Positions 18,627 through 27,610 of a stretch of 64,000 bases of DNA are shown in pieces. The DNA is from Prevotella sp. UBA4217 (lineage in GTDB: Bacteria; Bacteroidota; Bacteroidia; Bacteroidales; Bacteroidaceae), in NCBI GenBank assembly GCA_002379425.1, contig DFTH01000005.1:99352-163351 (forward strand), given 5' to 3'. The position numbers were made by a program, and so were the translations under genes. The notes under the pieces were generated by a model, which worked only from the letters and a program-made list of their open reading frames with translations, was not told the DNA's origin and searched no databases. How positions within the stretch are numbered: the stretch's first letter is position 1; each line of letters begins with the position of its first letter.

Positions 18627-19652
18627 CTACTTCGTCGTTCCGCGGATGATCAGGCGGGTGCGCACGATGCGCTTCTCTACTTTGTCGAGCGGACTGATGC
18701 CCTCCACCTTGTCCATCAGGATCTCGGCGGCCTCCTCGCCCACCCGATGACCGCGCTGCTCCACCGTAGTGAGCATCGGGTCGCAGGCCACGGCACGCTG
18801 CCCGTTGGTGAAACCACAGATGCCGATATCCTCGGGCACCCTGTAGCCCGCATGCTTGACGGTATAGAGAATGCCGATGGCCGTATCGTCGTTGACGGCG
18901 AAGAAACCGTCGGGGGGATTGTCGAGCGCCATCAACTTTGGGGTGATCGACTCCGCATCCGCGCGGTTGTCACAGATGCCGATAATCGCATCGTCAACCC
19001 TCATCCCATGCTTTAGCAGGGCATCCTTATAGCCATTGAAGCGGTTCTTGGATATCTCCAATTGTACGGGACCGCCATAATAGGCTATCCGCTTGCAGCC
19101 CGTCTCTATCAGATGGGTCACGGCATTATAGGCTCCCATATAGTCATCGACTACCACACGACTGGCATTCACGCCCGTACAGATACGGTCGTAAAACACC
19201 ATCGGGATGCCGGCATCAATCAGTTTCTGGTAATGAGTATAGTCCTTGGTATCCTTCGCCTGGGAGACGATCACGCCACACACCTTGCTACGATGGAACG
19301 ACTCACAGATACGCACTTCCCGCTCGTACTGCTCTCCACTGAGTGCCACCATGATACGATAACCCCGGGCAGCAGCAGCCTCCTCGATACCCGTCAGGAT
19401 GGAGGAGAAATAATAGTGCGTGAACTCCGGCACGATCACCCCAATGACGCGCTGGGGCATCACCCTACTATGGCGCAGAGCCTCACCAATGGCATTCGGA
19501 TAGAAATTATGCTCTCGGGCATAGGCCTGGATAGCCTTCCGCCGTTCCTCACTGATACGGGGCGAATCCTTGAGCGCACGCGACACAGTCGCCACGGAGA
19601 TACCAAACTCCCTGGCTATATCCTTCATCGTCATCGGCGCATGTTCTTTCAT
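18627..19652 (-). CDS. LacI-family transcriptional regulator of the starch locus
   Basis: DNA-binding sugar-responsive regulator. The N-terminal HTH reads MTMKDIAREFGISVATVSRA with the hinge NAIGEALR after it, followed by a periplasmic-binding-protein-like effector domain (VIGVIVPEF to the C-terminus). The ATG at 19652 is chosen because a TATCTTTG promoter box ends only 23 bases upstream; longer in-frame starts would lie within or above the promoter. It is divergent from susC, with the perfect palindrome TGCAAACGTTTGCA midway between the two promoters, the expected operator shape for this family. Likely heads a LacI-MFS transcript. Ligand is inferred to be maltose or maltodextrin from context. 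Confidence 0.92.
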   Translation of the reverse strand: MKEHAPMTMKDIAREFGISVATVSRALKDSPRISEERRKAIQAYAREHNFYPNAIGEALRHSRVMPQRVIGVIVPEFTHYYFSSILTGIEEAAAARGYRIMVALSGEQYEREVRICESFHRSKVCGVIVSQAKDTKDYTHYQKLIDAGIPMVFYDRICTGVNASRVVVDDYMGAYNAVTHLIETGCKRIAYYGGPVQLEISKNRFNGYKDALLKHGMRVDDAIIGICDNRADAESITPKLMALDNPPDGFFAVNDDTAIGILYTVKHAGYRVPEDIGICGFTNGQRAVACDPMLTTVEQRGHRVGEEAAEILMDKVEGISPLDKVEKRIVRTRLIIRGTTK

Positions 19653-19674
19653 CAGGTTCCTAATTATTGACAGT

Positions 19675-19683
19675 GCAAAGATA
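19675..19683 (-). promoter_or_regulatory. LacI gene -7 box
   Basis: Minus-strand TATCTTTGC, 23 bases before the chosen ATG; no clear -33 TTG. Its first base is 63.5 bases from the operator centre. Confidence 0.6.
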
Positions 19684-19739
19684 CGAAAAAAACGAGTAAT
19701 CCCCATCATATCTTAAAAAATAATGTACACCCGCGCTCA

Positions 19740-19753
19740 TGCAAACGTTTGCA
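19740..19753. promoter_or_regulatory. LacI-type operator 1 (perfect palindrome)
   Basis: TGCAAACGTTTGCA is a perfect 14-bp palindrome with the central CG typical of LacI-family sites. Its centre (19746.5) is 62.5 bases from the first base of the susC -7 box at 19809 and 63.5 from that of the divergent LacI gene. Related sites lie at 27455 and 41213. Confidence 0.8.
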
Positions 19754-19808
19754 CGACACAATAATATCTTTTTTAAGCAAAAAAAGCACAACGTATTGAA
19801 AAGAATCC

Positions 19809-19816
19809 TATCTTTG
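19809..19816 (+). promoter_or_regulatory. Starch-locus susC -7 box
   Basis: TATCTTTG, 69 bases before the susC ATG at 19886. No TTG is found 19-21 bases upstream, suggesting dependence on an activator. Confidence 0.6.
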
Positions 19817-19885
19817 CACCGTGAATAACAGCCTAACGCGCTAAGACAATAACAATATACAAACAATTAACTCTAATTAAATGTA

Positions 19886-22800
19886 ATGATGAAGCAGGTA
19901 AACATTCAGTTCCCGCTTAGGATGTTGGCCCTATTATTCGGGCTGTTCCTATCGGTAAGTGCCTTCGCCCAGATAGAGGTGAAAGGACATGTGAAAGATG
20001 CTACAGGCGAACCCATTATCGGCGCAACGGTACGCGTTGACGGCACACAGACCGCCACCGTGTCCGATTTCGACGGTAACTTCGTGCTGAAGGCTAACCA
20101 GGGTGCTAACATCACCGTTTCCTATATCGGTTACCAGGCCGCGACGGTGAAGGCTGCTCCTACTGTAGAAGTAACACTGCTGGATGACCAGACCGTTCTC
20201 CAGGACGTGGTGGTCATCGGTTATGGTGCTGTGAAGAAATCTGACTTGACCGGTTCTGTAACCGCCCTGAAGCCAGACTCCAAGAACAAGGGTCTTGTGG
20301 TGAACCCACAGGACATGCTTGCCGGTAAAGTGGCTGGTGTAAATATCACCAGCAATGACGGTACCCCTGGTGGTGGTGCCCAGATCCGCGTGCGTGGTGG
20401 CTCGTCCTTGAATGCTTCCAACGACCCGCTGATTGTGATCGACGGTGTTGCCATGGATAACAACGGCGTCAAAGGTCTTGCCAACCCCCTCTCGATGGTA
20501 AACCCACAGGATATTGAGTCATTCAACGTGCTGAAGGATGCTTCAGCCACCGCCATCTATGGTAGCCGTGGTTCTAACGGTGTTATCATCATCACCACGA
20601 AGAAAGGCCGCAAGGGTGCTGCTCCCAGCGTGTCATACGCCGGTAGTCTGACCATCAGCAAGAAGAAGAAGACCCTCGACGTGATGGACGGTAACCAGTT
20701 CCGCAGCCTCATCGAGCAGATCTCTGGCAAGGAGAGCGAAGCCTACAGCGTGCTCGGTACCGCTAATACCGACTGGCAGGATCTAATCTACCGCACGGCT
20801 ATCTCCCACGATCACAATCTGACGCTGTCCGGAGCCGTAGGTTCCCTCCCCTATCGTGTGTCTGTCGGTTATACTGACCAGCAAGGTATTTTGAAGACCT
20901 CTGACTTCAAGCGTGTCACTGCTGCCCTGAACCTCAGCCCCTCGTTCTTTGACGACCACCTGAACCTGAACCTGAATGCCAAAGGTATGTATTCCCGTTC
21001 ACAGTATGCCGACGCTGGAGCCGTAGGTGCCGCCACCAGTTTCGACCCGACTCAGGATCCCTATGCTTATACCTCTGCATACCACAATGCCATGGCCGGT
21101 CTGAGCACCGACAATTTCGGCGGTTACTTCGAGTGGCCCACAGGTGCAGCCTTCGGCGATCCCACCTGGCCTTGGACTTACGAGCGTAATGCCACGCAAA
21201 ACCCGATTGCCATGCTTGATTTGAAGGATGATGTTGCACATAGCCGTGCTTTCATCGGAAGTGCCGACATCGACTATAAGATCCATGGCTTCGAGGACCT
21301 CAGACTCCACCTCACTCTTGGTGCCGATATTTCTAAAGGAAAGCAGAGGACAATTCAGGACCGTGCATTCCCAAGTCGAGATACCAACTATCCTACATAT
21401 TATGGTAAGAATGGCTGGGAACAGATTACCAAGCGCAACCTCCAACTCTCTGCCTACGCCCAGTATTACAAGGACTTCGGCAAGATCCACCACATCGACG
21501 TCATGGGTGGTTATGAGTGGCAGCGTTTCTGGCGCTCCAAGATCAACAACTACTGGGGTGCCGTTCCCGCCACGAATCCCACGAATCCTGGCGAATACTA
21601 CAACTGGAACCTCTACAAGTACAAGACAGAGAACTACCTCGTATCGTTCTTCGGTCGTTTGAACTACACACTGATGGACCGCTACATGATCACCGCCACC
21701 GTCCGTGACGACGGTTCGAGCCGCTTTGAGGACCACTGGGCTCTCTTCCCCTCTGTCGCACTGGCATGGAAGATCAACGAGGAGGCTTTCCTGAAGAACG
21801 TCACCGCACTGAGCGACCTGAAACTCCGCCTCGGCTGGGGTAAGACTGGTCAGCAGGAACTGCCCACCGACGAGTCTCTCAGCGTCGATTACCTGTGGAT
21901 CCCCTCTTACGACATCAGTACTGGTACCAACGGTTACTATCCCGTCACGGGTGATGGTACGCTCTATCGTCCGAAGAACTATTCACCCACTCTGAAGTGG
22001 GAGACCACTACAACCTATAACATCGGTCTCGACTTCGGTCTGTTCAACCAGCGCTTCACCGCAGGCATCGATGTCTATTACCGTAAGACCACCGACCTGC
22101 TGAACTATGCGCCCATCGCAGCACTGTCATCCTATCGTAACCAGTTCTGGCAGAATATCGGTGACATGGAAAACAAGGGTGTTGAGGTAAGCCTCGGCTT
22201 TAAGCCCATCCAGACAAAGGACTTCTACTGGACCGTTGATTACAACTTCACCTACAACCACAATGAGATTACCGACCTGAGCGGTGTATCCTCCGACGGC
22301 GCTCCTGTGCCCAACACCAGTATCACCATCGGTACCGACAAGTACCTGCAGTACAACCAGGTGGGCTATCCTATGAACTCGTTCTATGTGTATCAGCAGG
22401 CCTACGACAAGAACGGCAACGCCATTGAGAATGCCGTGGTCGATCGCAACGGCGACGGCCAAATCACGCCCGACGACCGCTACTTCTACAAGAAGCCGGC
22501 TCCCGACGTAACGATGGGTCTGAGTTCCCGCATGGAATATAAGAACTGGGACTTCGGCTTCTCGCTCCGTGCCAGTTTCAACAACTACGTGTTCGACAAC
22601 ATCTCGGCTGGTATGACCAACATGAACCCGAACGAGGTCTATAACTCGTTCCACGCACTGAACAACCGCCCAGTGAATGCCATGTCTGAAGGCCGTTACA
22701 CCTATGCTGTGACTGCACAGATTGTCGATCGCTACATCCACAACGCTTCGTTCCTGAAGTGCGACAACATCACGCTCGGCTACTCATTTGCCGACCTGTT

Positions 22801-22969
22801 CAAGTGTGGCAACTGGCACGGTCTGGCAGGACGTGTCTATGGCACCGTCTCCAATGTGTTCACCATCTCGAACTACGACGGCCTCGATCCCGAGATCGCC
22901 AACGGTTACGACAACCAGATGTACCCGCGTCCTATCTCGTTCATCTTCGGTGTGAACTTCACCCTTTAA
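19886..22969 (+). CDS. susC: SusC-family TonB-dependent transporter of the starch-type locus
   Basis: Outer-membrane importer (1027 residues) for alpha-glucan oligosaccharides by context. Signal peptide ends near SAFAQ (about 29); carboxypeptidase-like domain with DFDGNFVL and VSYIGYQ; TonB-box region VVVIGYG; plug with VIDGVAMD and YGSRGSNGVIIITTKKG; barrel ending SFIFGVNFTL. ATGs at 19886 and 19889 are equally possible. Followed by susD, susE and susF homologues on the same strand, ended by the hairpin at 27488. The LacI-type operator upstream and absent -33 box suggest regulated activation. Confidence 0.93.
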   Translation: MMKQVNIQFPLRMLALLFGLFLSVSAFAQIEVKGHVKDATGEPIIGATVRVDGTQTATVSDFDGNFVLKANQGANITVSYIGYQAATVKAAPTVEVTLLDDQTVLQDVVVIGYGAVKKSDLTGSVTALKPDSKNKGLVVNPQDMLAGKVAGVNITSNDGTPGGGAQIRVRGGSSLNASNDPLIVIDGVAMDNNGVKGLANPLSMVNPQDIESFNVLKDASATAIYGSRGSNGVIIITTKKGRKGAAPSVSYAGSLTISKKKKTLDVMDGNQFRSLIEQISGKESEAYSVLGTANTDWQDLIYRTAISHDHNLTLSGAVGSLPYRVSVGYTDQQGILKTSDFKRVTAALNLSPSFFDDHLNLNLNAKGMYSRSQYADAGAVGAATSFDPTQDPYAYTSAYHNAMAGLSTDNFGGYFEWPTGAAFGDPTWPWTYERNATQNPIAMLDLKDDVAHSRAFIGSADIDYKIHGFEDLRLHLTLGADISKGKQRTIQDRAFPSRDTNYPTYYGKNGWEQITKRNLQLSAYAQYYKDFGKIHHIDVMGGYEWQRFWRSKINNYWGAVPATNPTNPGEYYNWNLYKYKTENYLVSFFGRLNYTLMDRYMITATVRDDGSSRFEDHWALFPSVALAWKINEEAFLKNVTALSDLKLRLGWGKTGQQELPTDESLSVDYLWIPSYDISTGTNGYYPVTGDGTLYRPKNYSPTLKWETTTTYNIGLDFGLFNQRFTAGIDVYYRKTTDLLNYAPIAALSSYRNQFWQNIGDMENKGVEVSLGFKPIQTKDFYWTVDYNFTYNHNEITDLSGVSSDGAPVPNTSITIGTDKYLQYNQVGYPMNSFYVYQQAYDKNGNAIENAVVDRNGDGQITPDDRYFYKKPAPDVTMGLSSRMEYKNWDFGFSLRASFNNYVFDNISAGMTNMNPNEVYNSFHALNNRPVNAMSEGRYTYAVTAQIVDRYIHNASFLKCDNITLGYSFADLFKCGNWHGLAGRVYGTVSNVFTISNYDGLDPEIANGYDNQMYPRPISFIFGVNFTL

Positions 22970-23008
22970 TCATGCATCATTCATAATAACAATTAAGAAA
23001 ATACAGTC

Positions 23009-24619
23009 ATGAAAAGATTCATCAAGAATATCATTCCCGCTGCTGCGCTAACGCTGGCTTTTGGTATGACCAGTTGCACGGGCGACCTGGACGTGACACC
23101 CATTGACCCGAACCTCTCACTGGAAGTGAACTACGACGGTTTGTTCAACAAGTGCTACGGCAACTTGGGACTGCAGGGTAATGGCGGTGCCAACGGCGAC
23201 TGCGACATCGACGGACTCGACGGTGGTACTACCGGTTTCATCCGCCAGATGTGGAACTCCAACGAACTGACTACCGACGAGGCCATCTGCTCATGGGGCG
23301 ACGATGGTATCCAGCAGTTCGACTATAACAGTTACGATGCTTCCCACCCGATGCTGAACGGTTACTTCAACCGTCTGACCACCGGTATCAGTTATTGTAA
23401 CGAATACCTGCGTGTAGCAGCCGATGCAGATGCCCAGAAGACAGCAGAGATCCGCTTCCTCCGCGCCTTGCAGTATTATCTGCTGATGGATGCCTTCGGA
23501 GGCGTTCCCTTTACTGAGACATTGAGCACTCCCTCTTATATGACACGTAGCGAGATCTACTCTTGGATTGAGGGCGAGTTGCTGGCCATTGAACCTTCAC
23601 TGGCTGCCGCTACTGCCAAGACATCTGACAATGCCATGTACGGTCGCGCCGACAAGGCCGCTGCCTGGATGCTGCTGATGCGCCTCTACTTCAATGCTGA
23701 GGTCTATACCGGCACCGCCCAGTGGAGCAAGGCTGCCGAGTATGCCAAGAAGGTCATCGACTCTTCCTACAAACTGAACACCACGGGCACCAACGACTGG
23801 AGCGCCTACCAGATGCTGTTCATGGGCGACAATGGTGAGAGTTCTGCTGCCTACGAGTGCATCTTCCCCGTACTCTGCGACGGTAAGAAGACCACTTCCT
23901 GGGGTACCAGCCTCTTCCTGATGGCTTCGACCTACGACACCGACATGGATGCCACGGCTGCCGATCCCGGTGGCAACAATGGTACCAGCGAGAAGTGGGC
24001 AGGTAACCGCGCACGCTATGACCTCGTGCACAAGTTCTTCCCCAATGACAATGCACCCACCGACGCTCAGGGCTACGACATGAAGAAGGCAGCCGGCGAC
24101 GACCGTGCACTCTTCTTCAGCAGTGGTCACACCCTGAAGAACGAATTGGGCTACTTCGGTGATTTCAAGGACGGCTACGGCGTGGCTAAGTTCATCAACT
24201 ACAAATCCACCGGTGCTGTCGTCAAGGGTAGCGATCCTCAGTTCCCCGACACCGATTTCTTCTTCTTCCGCTTGGCAGAGGCTTACCTGACCTATGCTGA
24301 GGCTACAGCCCGCCAGAACGGCGACGTGACCACGGCTGAGGGTACCGAACTGATCAACGCCCTGCGCACCCGTGCCAATACGGAGACCAAGACCGTCTAT
24401 ACGCTCGACCAGATTCTCGACGAGTGGAGCCGTGAGTTCTATTTCGAGGGCCGTCGCCGCGTCGATTTGATCCGCCATGGCAAGTTCGGTGGCAGCAGTT
24501 ACAAGTGGATGTGGAAAGGCGGTGCCAAGGAAGGCCGTAGTTTCGATGCCCACCTGAACATCTTCGCCATCCCGGCCGACCAGGTGAAGGGTGAAATCCA
24601 GCAGAACCCCGGATATTAA
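23009..24619 (+). CDS. susD: SusD-family starch-binding lipoprotein
   Basis: Outer-surface lipoprotein (536 residues) partnering the preceding SusC. Lipobox GMTSC near residue 24; typical SusD segments include CNEYLRVAADAD, EIRFLRALQYYLLMDAFGGVPF, the FRLAEAYLTYAEATAR helix and the C-terminal EFYFEGRRRVDLIRHGKF. The assignment to starch rests on neighbours: LacI regulator, SLC45-type transporter, SusE/SusF-like proteins and an alpha-amylase with the same operator. Confidence 0.92.
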   Translation: MKRFIKNIIPAAALTLAFGMTSCTGDLDVTPIDPNLSLEVNYDGLFNKCYGNLGLQGNGGANGDCDIDGLDGGTTGFIRQMWNSNELTTDEAICSWGDDGIQQFDYNSYDASHPMLNGYFNRLTTGISYCNEYLRVAADADAQKTAEIRFLRALQYYLLMDAFGGVPFTETLSTPSYMTRSEIYSWIEGELLAIEPSLAAATAKTSDNAMYGRADKAAAWMLLMRLYFNAEVYTGTAQWSKAAEYAKKVIDSSYKLNTTGTNDWSAYQMLFMGDNGESSAAYECIFPVLCDGKKTTSWGTSLFLMASTYDTDMDATAADPGGNNGTSEKWAGNRARYDLVHKFFPNDNAPTDAQGYDMKKAAGDDRALFFSSGHTLKNELGYFGDFKDGYGVAKFINYKSTGAVVKGSDPQFPDTDFFFFRLAEAYLTYAEATARQNGDVTTAEGTELINALRTRANTETKTVYTLDQILDEWSREFYFEGRRRVDLIRHGKFGGSSYKWMWKGGAKEGRSFDAHLNIFAIPADQVKGEIQQNPGY

Positions 24620-24656
24620 GATGTTAAGAGTTAAGAGTTAAGAATTAAGAGTTAGA
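24616..24656. repeat. Short intergenic tandem repeat (GTTAAGA units)
   Basis: Imperfect copies of GTTAAGA/ATTAAGA fill most of the gap between susD and susE, of the same kind as the other 7-8 base gap repeats. Confidence 0.6.
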
Positions 24657-25565
24657 ATGAATATGAAAAAGATAATTTCATTTGCACTGATGTTGATGGG
24701 CATGGCCATGGCACTGAGTTCCTGTTCAGACGACCGTGACTCCAACCCCACCATCGGGCAGCCGACACAGTTTGTCGTCAATGCTTCACCAGTGGCCTCC
24801 CAGTATATCCAACTGTCGGCCGACAACAAGGTGAACCTCACATGGTCGCAGCCCAACTACGGCTACAACGCACTGGCCACCTACCAGATCCAGGTGGGTG
24901 TCAACAACGGCGGAAGCATCACCTGGAACACGAAGGACGGTGCTGACAAATTCCTGGAGACCACCTTCACACAGTGTAACGCCGACATCAGCGGCGAGGA
25001 GATTGCAGAGGCCATTTGCGAGATCGACGGTGTGACCGATGAGGACAGTTATGTGGATCAGGGTTTCCGTGAGATTGCCTTCCGCGTGAAGTCGAGCATC
25101 CAGGACTCCAAGGGTAACGACGTTGCCGGCACGGTCATCCTGTCCAACGAAGTGACCTTCGAGCACATGGCAGCCTACTGCGCTATCAAGAGCAAGGCCA
25201 TCATCTGGGTGATCGGTAGTTGCCACGGCTGGCTTGAGCCGAGCAAGAACAACGCCGAGGCACTGGCCGACTGGCGTATCTATGAGACTGAGATCGGCAG
25301 CAAGATCTTCAACGGTACCGTTGAGATGCCCGAGGGCGACCTGACCTTCCGTATCTACACAGCCCTCACCGGCTGGGACGGCGGTGCATCACTCGGTCAT
25401 CAGGCTGACGACGTATCCACAGAGGTGGCGTTCAGCGGTGGCATCTATTCCGACCAGTACGTCTATCCCGGTAAGGGCTCCTGGACATTCCTGGGCTTCC
25501 CCGGCGGTCTGCTCGAGATCACACTCGACATGAATCAGGGTACTATTAAGTTTGAACAAAAGTAA
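24657..25565 (+). CDS. SusE-like outer-membrane lipoprotein
   Basis: Surface lipoprotein of 302 residues with a SusE-type N-terminal domain: lipobox ALSSC, then NLTWSQPNYGYNALATYQIQ, the usual start of the SusE/SusF Ig-like domain (about 40-170). A second domain from about 180 (KAIIWVIGSCHGWLEP to IKFEQK) resembles the starch-binding modules of SusE/SusF with conserved aromatic residues. It probably holds alpha-glucan at the cell surface. ATG 24663 is an alternative start. Spaced 37 bases after susD and 12 before the next gene. Confidence 0.85.
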   Translation: MNMKKIISFALMLMGMAMALSSCSDDRDSNPTIGQPTQFVVNASPVASQYIQLSADNKVNLTWSQPNYGYNALATYQIQVGVNNGGSITWNTKDGADKFLETTFTQCNADISGEEIAEAICEIDGVTDEDSYVDQGFREIAFRVKSSIQDSKGNDVAGTVILSNEVTFEHMAAYCAIKSKAIIWVIGSCHGWLEPSKNNAEALADWRIYETEIGSKIFNGTVEMPEGDLTFRIYTALTGWDGGASLGHQADDVSTEVAFSGGIYSDQYVYPGKGSWTFLGFPGGLLEITLDMNQGTIKFEQK

Positions 25566-25577
25566 ACGCATACGATT

Positions 25578-27449
25578 ATGAAAAAACTAAATATCTTTAT
25601 GTCGGCTCTCTTAGGCATCGCCTTCACAGCATGTACGGAGAACTATGACCCCGAGGTAGGTCCACAGTCCTATCTGCCAGAGAGTCCGCTTGCCGCCACT
25701 GATGTCACCATGACATCCGAGGCTAGCGCCATCAACATTGAGAGTCTGATAAATGATGGCTCTTCCATCACCATCGGTACAACCGCCGTACGTGAGGGAG
25801 CCATGCCCGCCAATACCGTTCTGAAGGCTACGGTCGATTTCGCTAACGACCCCAGTTTCGAGAAGTTCATCACCCTGCCGGGCAGCATCGAAGACAACGT
25901 CGTGACGGTCTCTCCCAACGACCTGCAGGATGAGTACTTCAACAACATCACCCGCAACCCGAAGACGACCGACCTCTACATGCGCACCACGCTCTACACC
26001 GTGACCAACGGTGCATCGGAGGCCATCATCGGCAAGCCCGGTGAGAACTACTATGCCGAACAGAACGTACAGTTCACCCCGCTCTTCAAGGTGCAGATCT
26101 CTCCCGCCTACTACGTCATCGGCGCTGCCGGTGGCTGGAGTTCTGACGGTGCCCGCACGCAGAAGTTCGAGCACAGCGACGCTGATGTCTATGACGATCC
26201 CGTCTTCAGCATCGTGATCGACTCGGGCGGCGACGACTGCTGGTTCGCCATCGGTGATGACGCAGCCCTCGACGCTATCGACGGCGGCGACTGGACACAG
26301 TTGCTCGGCGTAAAGGGCGAGAGCGAGGACCTGACAGGTACGATGGACTTCCGCTACAACCTTGGCGGTGACCATTCCTTCCACGTACAGAACGCCAAGA
26401 AGATCCGCATCACCCTCGACATGATGGAGTATAGTTACAAGATCGAACCGGTGAACATCGCCGACGCGTACTACCTCATCGGTGGTCCTGGCGAGTGGAG
26501 CGCTGAGTCGGCCATGACCATGCAGTTTGCCCACAGCAGCAAGGACGTCTTTGAGGATCCCGTATTCTCGTATGTCTTCGCAGGTAATGGCGGTGAGGGC
26601 GACATCTGGTTCGCCTTCGGCGACAAGGGTGCCATCGATGCCGTAGCCGACGGTGACTGGTCACAACTCTACGGCACGACCGGCGAGAGCACAGACCTCT
26701 CTGGCGGCTTCGACCGTCGTACCAACCTCGGTGGCGACCACTCCTTCTGCGTCGATGGCAAGGCCAAGTTCTATCGCTTCACCATCAACATGGCTGATAT
26801 GACCTACTCGATCACCGAACTGAACTTCGACCCGTATGTCTATTACATCGGTGCTACCGACGGATGGGCTAACGCCGAGCAGAAACTCGCCCTGACCGAC
26901 GACAGTGGTATCTATACCGGCTACCTCTATTGTGCCGACCCGAACGGCTGGGGCAACGCCTTCAAGTTCCAGAAGGAAGCCGGCAACTGGGACACCCAGA
27001 TCAACGCCGACACACTGACTGGCGGCATCACCGGCGACTTCGTCGATGATGGTAACAACGACAGGAATATCATTGCCAATGCCGGTGAGGGTCTGTACTA
27101 TGTCACGCTCGACCTGGCCAACCTCAGCCTCAACGCCGTACGGATCACGAACATGAACCTCGTGGGCGACTTCAACGGCTGGAACCAGGCCGACGATGCT
27201 CAGCAGATGACATGGGATGCAGAGAACTTCTGCTATGTCATCACCGGTGCCGGCGTGAATGCCAACGGCTGGAAGTTCACCACGAACAACAGTTGGGACA
27301 TCAACCTCGGTGCTAACGACGACGTCGAGCCGTCAACGAACATCACCGACCTCGTGGCCAACGGAAAGAACATTGGCACCACTGGTACGACCATCAAACT
27401 CTACCCGACCCGCAAGGACTCTGACAACATCTACTGCACGGTAGAATAA
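25578..27449 (+). CDS. SusF-like multi-module starch-binding lipoprotein
   Basis: Surface lipoprotein (623 residues) with lipobox AFTAC, a SusE/F-type N-terminal domain (about 25-170) and four glycan-binding-like modules: two close copies starting YYVIGAAGGWSS and YYLIGGPGEWSA (each with WFA(I/F)GD, GDW(T/S)QL and GGDHSF), then YYIGATDGWANA and NLVGDFNGWNQA, the last two resembling starch-binding (SusF-type) modules. Several binding modules on one anchor would increase avidity for starch granules. It ends the susCDEF-like operon; a terminator follows at 27488. Confidence 0.85.
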   Translation: MKKLNIFMSALLGIAFTACTENYDPEVGPQSYLPESPLAATDVTMTSEASAINIESLINDGSSITIGTTAVREGAMPANTVLKATVDFANDPSFEKFITLPGSIEDNVVTVSPNDLQDEYFNNITRNPKTTDLYMRTTLYTVTNGASEAIIGKPGENYYAEQNVQFTPLFKVQISPAYYVIGAAGGWSSDGARTQKFEHSDADVYDDPVFSIVIDSGGDDCWFAIGDDAALDAIDGGDWTQLLGVKGESEDLTGTMDFRYNLGGDHSFHVQNAKKIRITLDMMEYSYKIEPVNIADAYYLIGGPGEWSAESAMTMQFAHSSKDVFEDPVFSYVFAGNGGEGDIWFAFGDKGAIDAVADGDWSQLYGTTGESTDLSGGFDRRTNLGGDHSFCVDGKAKFYRFTINMADMTYSITELNFDPYVYYIGATDGWANAEQKLALTDDSGIYTGYLYCADPNGWGNAFKFQKEAGNWDTQINADTLTGGITGDFVDDGNNDRNIIANAGEGLYYVTLDLANLSLNAVRITNMNLVGDFNGWNQADDAQQMTWDAENFCYVITGAGVNANGWKFTTNNSWDINLGANDDVEPSTNITDLVANGKNIGTTGTTIKLYPTRKDSDNIYCTVE

Positions 27450-27454
27450 GCAGG

Positions 27455-27470
27455 ATGCAAACGGTTGCAT
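27455..27470. promoter_or_regulatory. LacI-type operator 2
   Basis: ATGCAAACGGTTGCAT has perfect 6-base arms and an extra ATGCAAC half-site at 27472-27478, the same layout as operator 3 at 41213. It lies between the SusF-like gene and its terminator; its centre is 107.5 bases from the -7 box of the PAP2 operon. Confidence 0.65.
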
Positions 27471-27487
27471 GATGCAACCAATATCTC

Positions 27488-27518
27488 AAGCCGCTTGGAT
27501 AATGTCCAGGCGGCTTTT
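27488..27518 (+). terminator. Terminator of the susCDEF-like operon
   Basis: AAGCCGCTTGGA (27488-27499) pairs with TCCAGGCGGCTT (27505-27516) around a TAATG loop, 12 pairs with one G-T wobble, followed by TT. A strong hairpin 38 bases after the stop codon. Confidence 0.8.
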
Positions 27519-27545
27519 ACAATTTTATTAAAAAAGTGTTTAAAC

Positions 27546-27577
27546 TTTGGTTAATTCACAGATTTATAGTACCTTTG
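27546..27577 (+). promoter_or_regulatory. Promoter of the PAP2 gene pair
   Basis: TTTG (27546-27549), 20 bases, TACCTTTG (27570-27577), 33 bases before the ATG: a full Bacteroidota promoter. Confidence 0.75.
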
Positions 27578-27610
27578 CCGCTGATTATAATTACACACTA
27601 AAATAAAACA

